From NCBI GenBank assembly GCA_012845835.1, contig JABAKD010000025.1, positions 12,655,264 to 12,719,263 of the forward strand: a stretch of 64,000 bases of DNA. The letters run 5' to 3'. The first letter of the stretch is position 1, and each line of letters begins with the position of its first letter. This stretch comes from Undaria pinnatifida. Its lineage: Eukaryota; Sar; Phaeophyceae; Laminariales; Alariaceae. This document shows positions 63,080 to 64,000 of the stretch, piece after piece. The position numbers and the translations under genes were made by a program. The notes under the pieces were generated by a model. It saw only the letters and a program-made list of their open reading frames with translations. It searched no databases and was not told the DNA's origin.

Positions 63080-63330
63080 GGCATCCCGCCGCTCGTTGGG
63101 GTTGCATTTTCTGAGCCATACGATTGTGATCGATTGTGATCGATTGTGATCGACTGTGATCGGGTGAGCTCCACAAGTGTGGAACTATCGGATAGTGTGA
63201 CAATGTTTTCGGGTACTATTTTTGGTAGGACAAGCTCATATAACTACTTCTCGGGTTATTACGCGACCGAATATGTTTGAAGCGATGTTTCTGGTGAGAT
63301 ATTGAGCTCCTCATGTTTGGCCGCTTCAAG
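63080..63330. mobile_element. MITE-C copy with a decamer expansion
   Basis: CATCCCGCCGCTCGTTGGGG, GTGAGCTCCACAAGTGTGGAAC, GGACAAGCTCATATAAC, GGGTTATTACGCGACCGAA and GAGATATTGAGCTCCTCATG follow MITE-C order. ATTGTGATCG is tandemly repeated about four times at 63122-63162 near the left side. Confidence 0.55.
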
Positions 63331-64000
63331 AACACACACAGCCAAACACCCATACCACGTACTTCACAGCATCCTGCAACAACGCCGGTGATGGCTTGGA
63401 TGCCATCACTGTTGCGGTTTCTCGCGGCAAGTCAGCTCAACACTTTTGTAGCTCCGTTAGCCAGCTGCGTGGATCATACGATGGCAGGAGATCGCGGCGT
63501 CGGTGACATTTGGCGAAAACAAACTACGCTTGCTGTAGTTGTAGCGGCTCTCACCTGAGTACAACGTCAGGAACGTGACTTTGCAGCCGTTCGACTTCAT
63601 TGAACACTGCCAACTCGGTTGGGCGATGGCTCATCGCCGGCGAAGCACGCCTTGCTCGCAGAGAATGTACGAAGCAAAGAGATTCGAACCGGCGTTCGAC
63701 CAGCATACAGTAGTAATTACTCACATAACCACACCCACAAATAGATCAAAACTGCACACTCGACTCGATTGTTTCGACTGACGATACGTGGTAGGCGCAC
63801 CCCAATTCAGAAAAAAGAACGTCCGGTCGGAAATGGCCCTTTTACGACTCAAGCACCCGACCGTCAAACAGTTGTCTGAAGACCAGGAATAGAAATGGAG
63901 TCATTTCCTTTGTCTTATCTGGAACATCGAGAGTCTTACAATACTACCATGACTATGATAGTGGACATCTCTCCGATGGCCAAGGCCGGAGAACTGCTGA
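63331..64000. other. Unassigned right edge
   Basis: A plus frame of 81 codons (63313-63558) starting inside the MITE and one of 68 codons (63575-63781) show no recognisable motif. No repeat was identified. Confidence 0.35.

Overview
The window looks like eukaryotic nuclear DNA, most likely from a stramenopile and plausibly a brown alga. The reasons are a multi-exon gene with 1.5 to 2.3 kb GT-AG introns, an ankyrin array of the 'HLEVLKWARANGCPWD' flavour common in heterokonts, a Ngaro/DIRS-type tyrosine-recombinase retrotransposon, and a LINE C-terminus of a kind common in algal and oomycete genomes. No prokaryotic operon, rRNA or CRISPR was seen. The organism call is an inference from family flavour, not a database match.

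Only one convincing host gene is present. A minus-strand CAF16/ABC-I-type soluble ATPase starts at 21516 and runs down through five exons with perfect phase and GT-AG junctions (21392-21516, 19760-19864, 17551-17767, 15157-15250, 13448-13580). A probable C-terminal exon lies at 10305-10514, and at least one connecting exon was not found. Every intron contains miniature inverted-repeat elements. An ankyrin-repeat pseudogene lies at about 1.2-2.95 kb.

Layout: 0-0.6 kb is a TTAACN hexamer array. 1.2-3 kb is the ankyrin relic. 4-26.7 kb is packed with several small TIR families, here named MITE-A to MITE-D for convenience, whose ends share a CTACNGTAG-like core and which surround and fill the ABC gene. 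26.9-33.3 kb is a nest of a foldback family (FB) and two families that look tRNA-headed (SINE-1, SINE-2). 33426-37466 is a pogo/Tigger-like DNA transposon with TA-flanked TIRs, a broken transposase and a LINE fragment inside. 38-40.6 kb is a TIR element and a large FB palindrome. 42.8-43.0 kb is a second MITE-D copy. 45781-51440 is a Ngaro-like element with the diagnostic A1-ORFs-B1-A2-B2 split direct repeats. 53652-58533 is an LTR element with 395/415 bp LTRs and no visible pol. 59491-60582 is a 1.1 kb element with about 98 bp TIRs. The last 4 kb holds more MITE copies and short tandem duplications.

All repeat relationships were aligned by eye, so boundaries of degenerate copies carry errors of tens of bases. 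Nearly all other open frames are short, unsupported and inside repeats.
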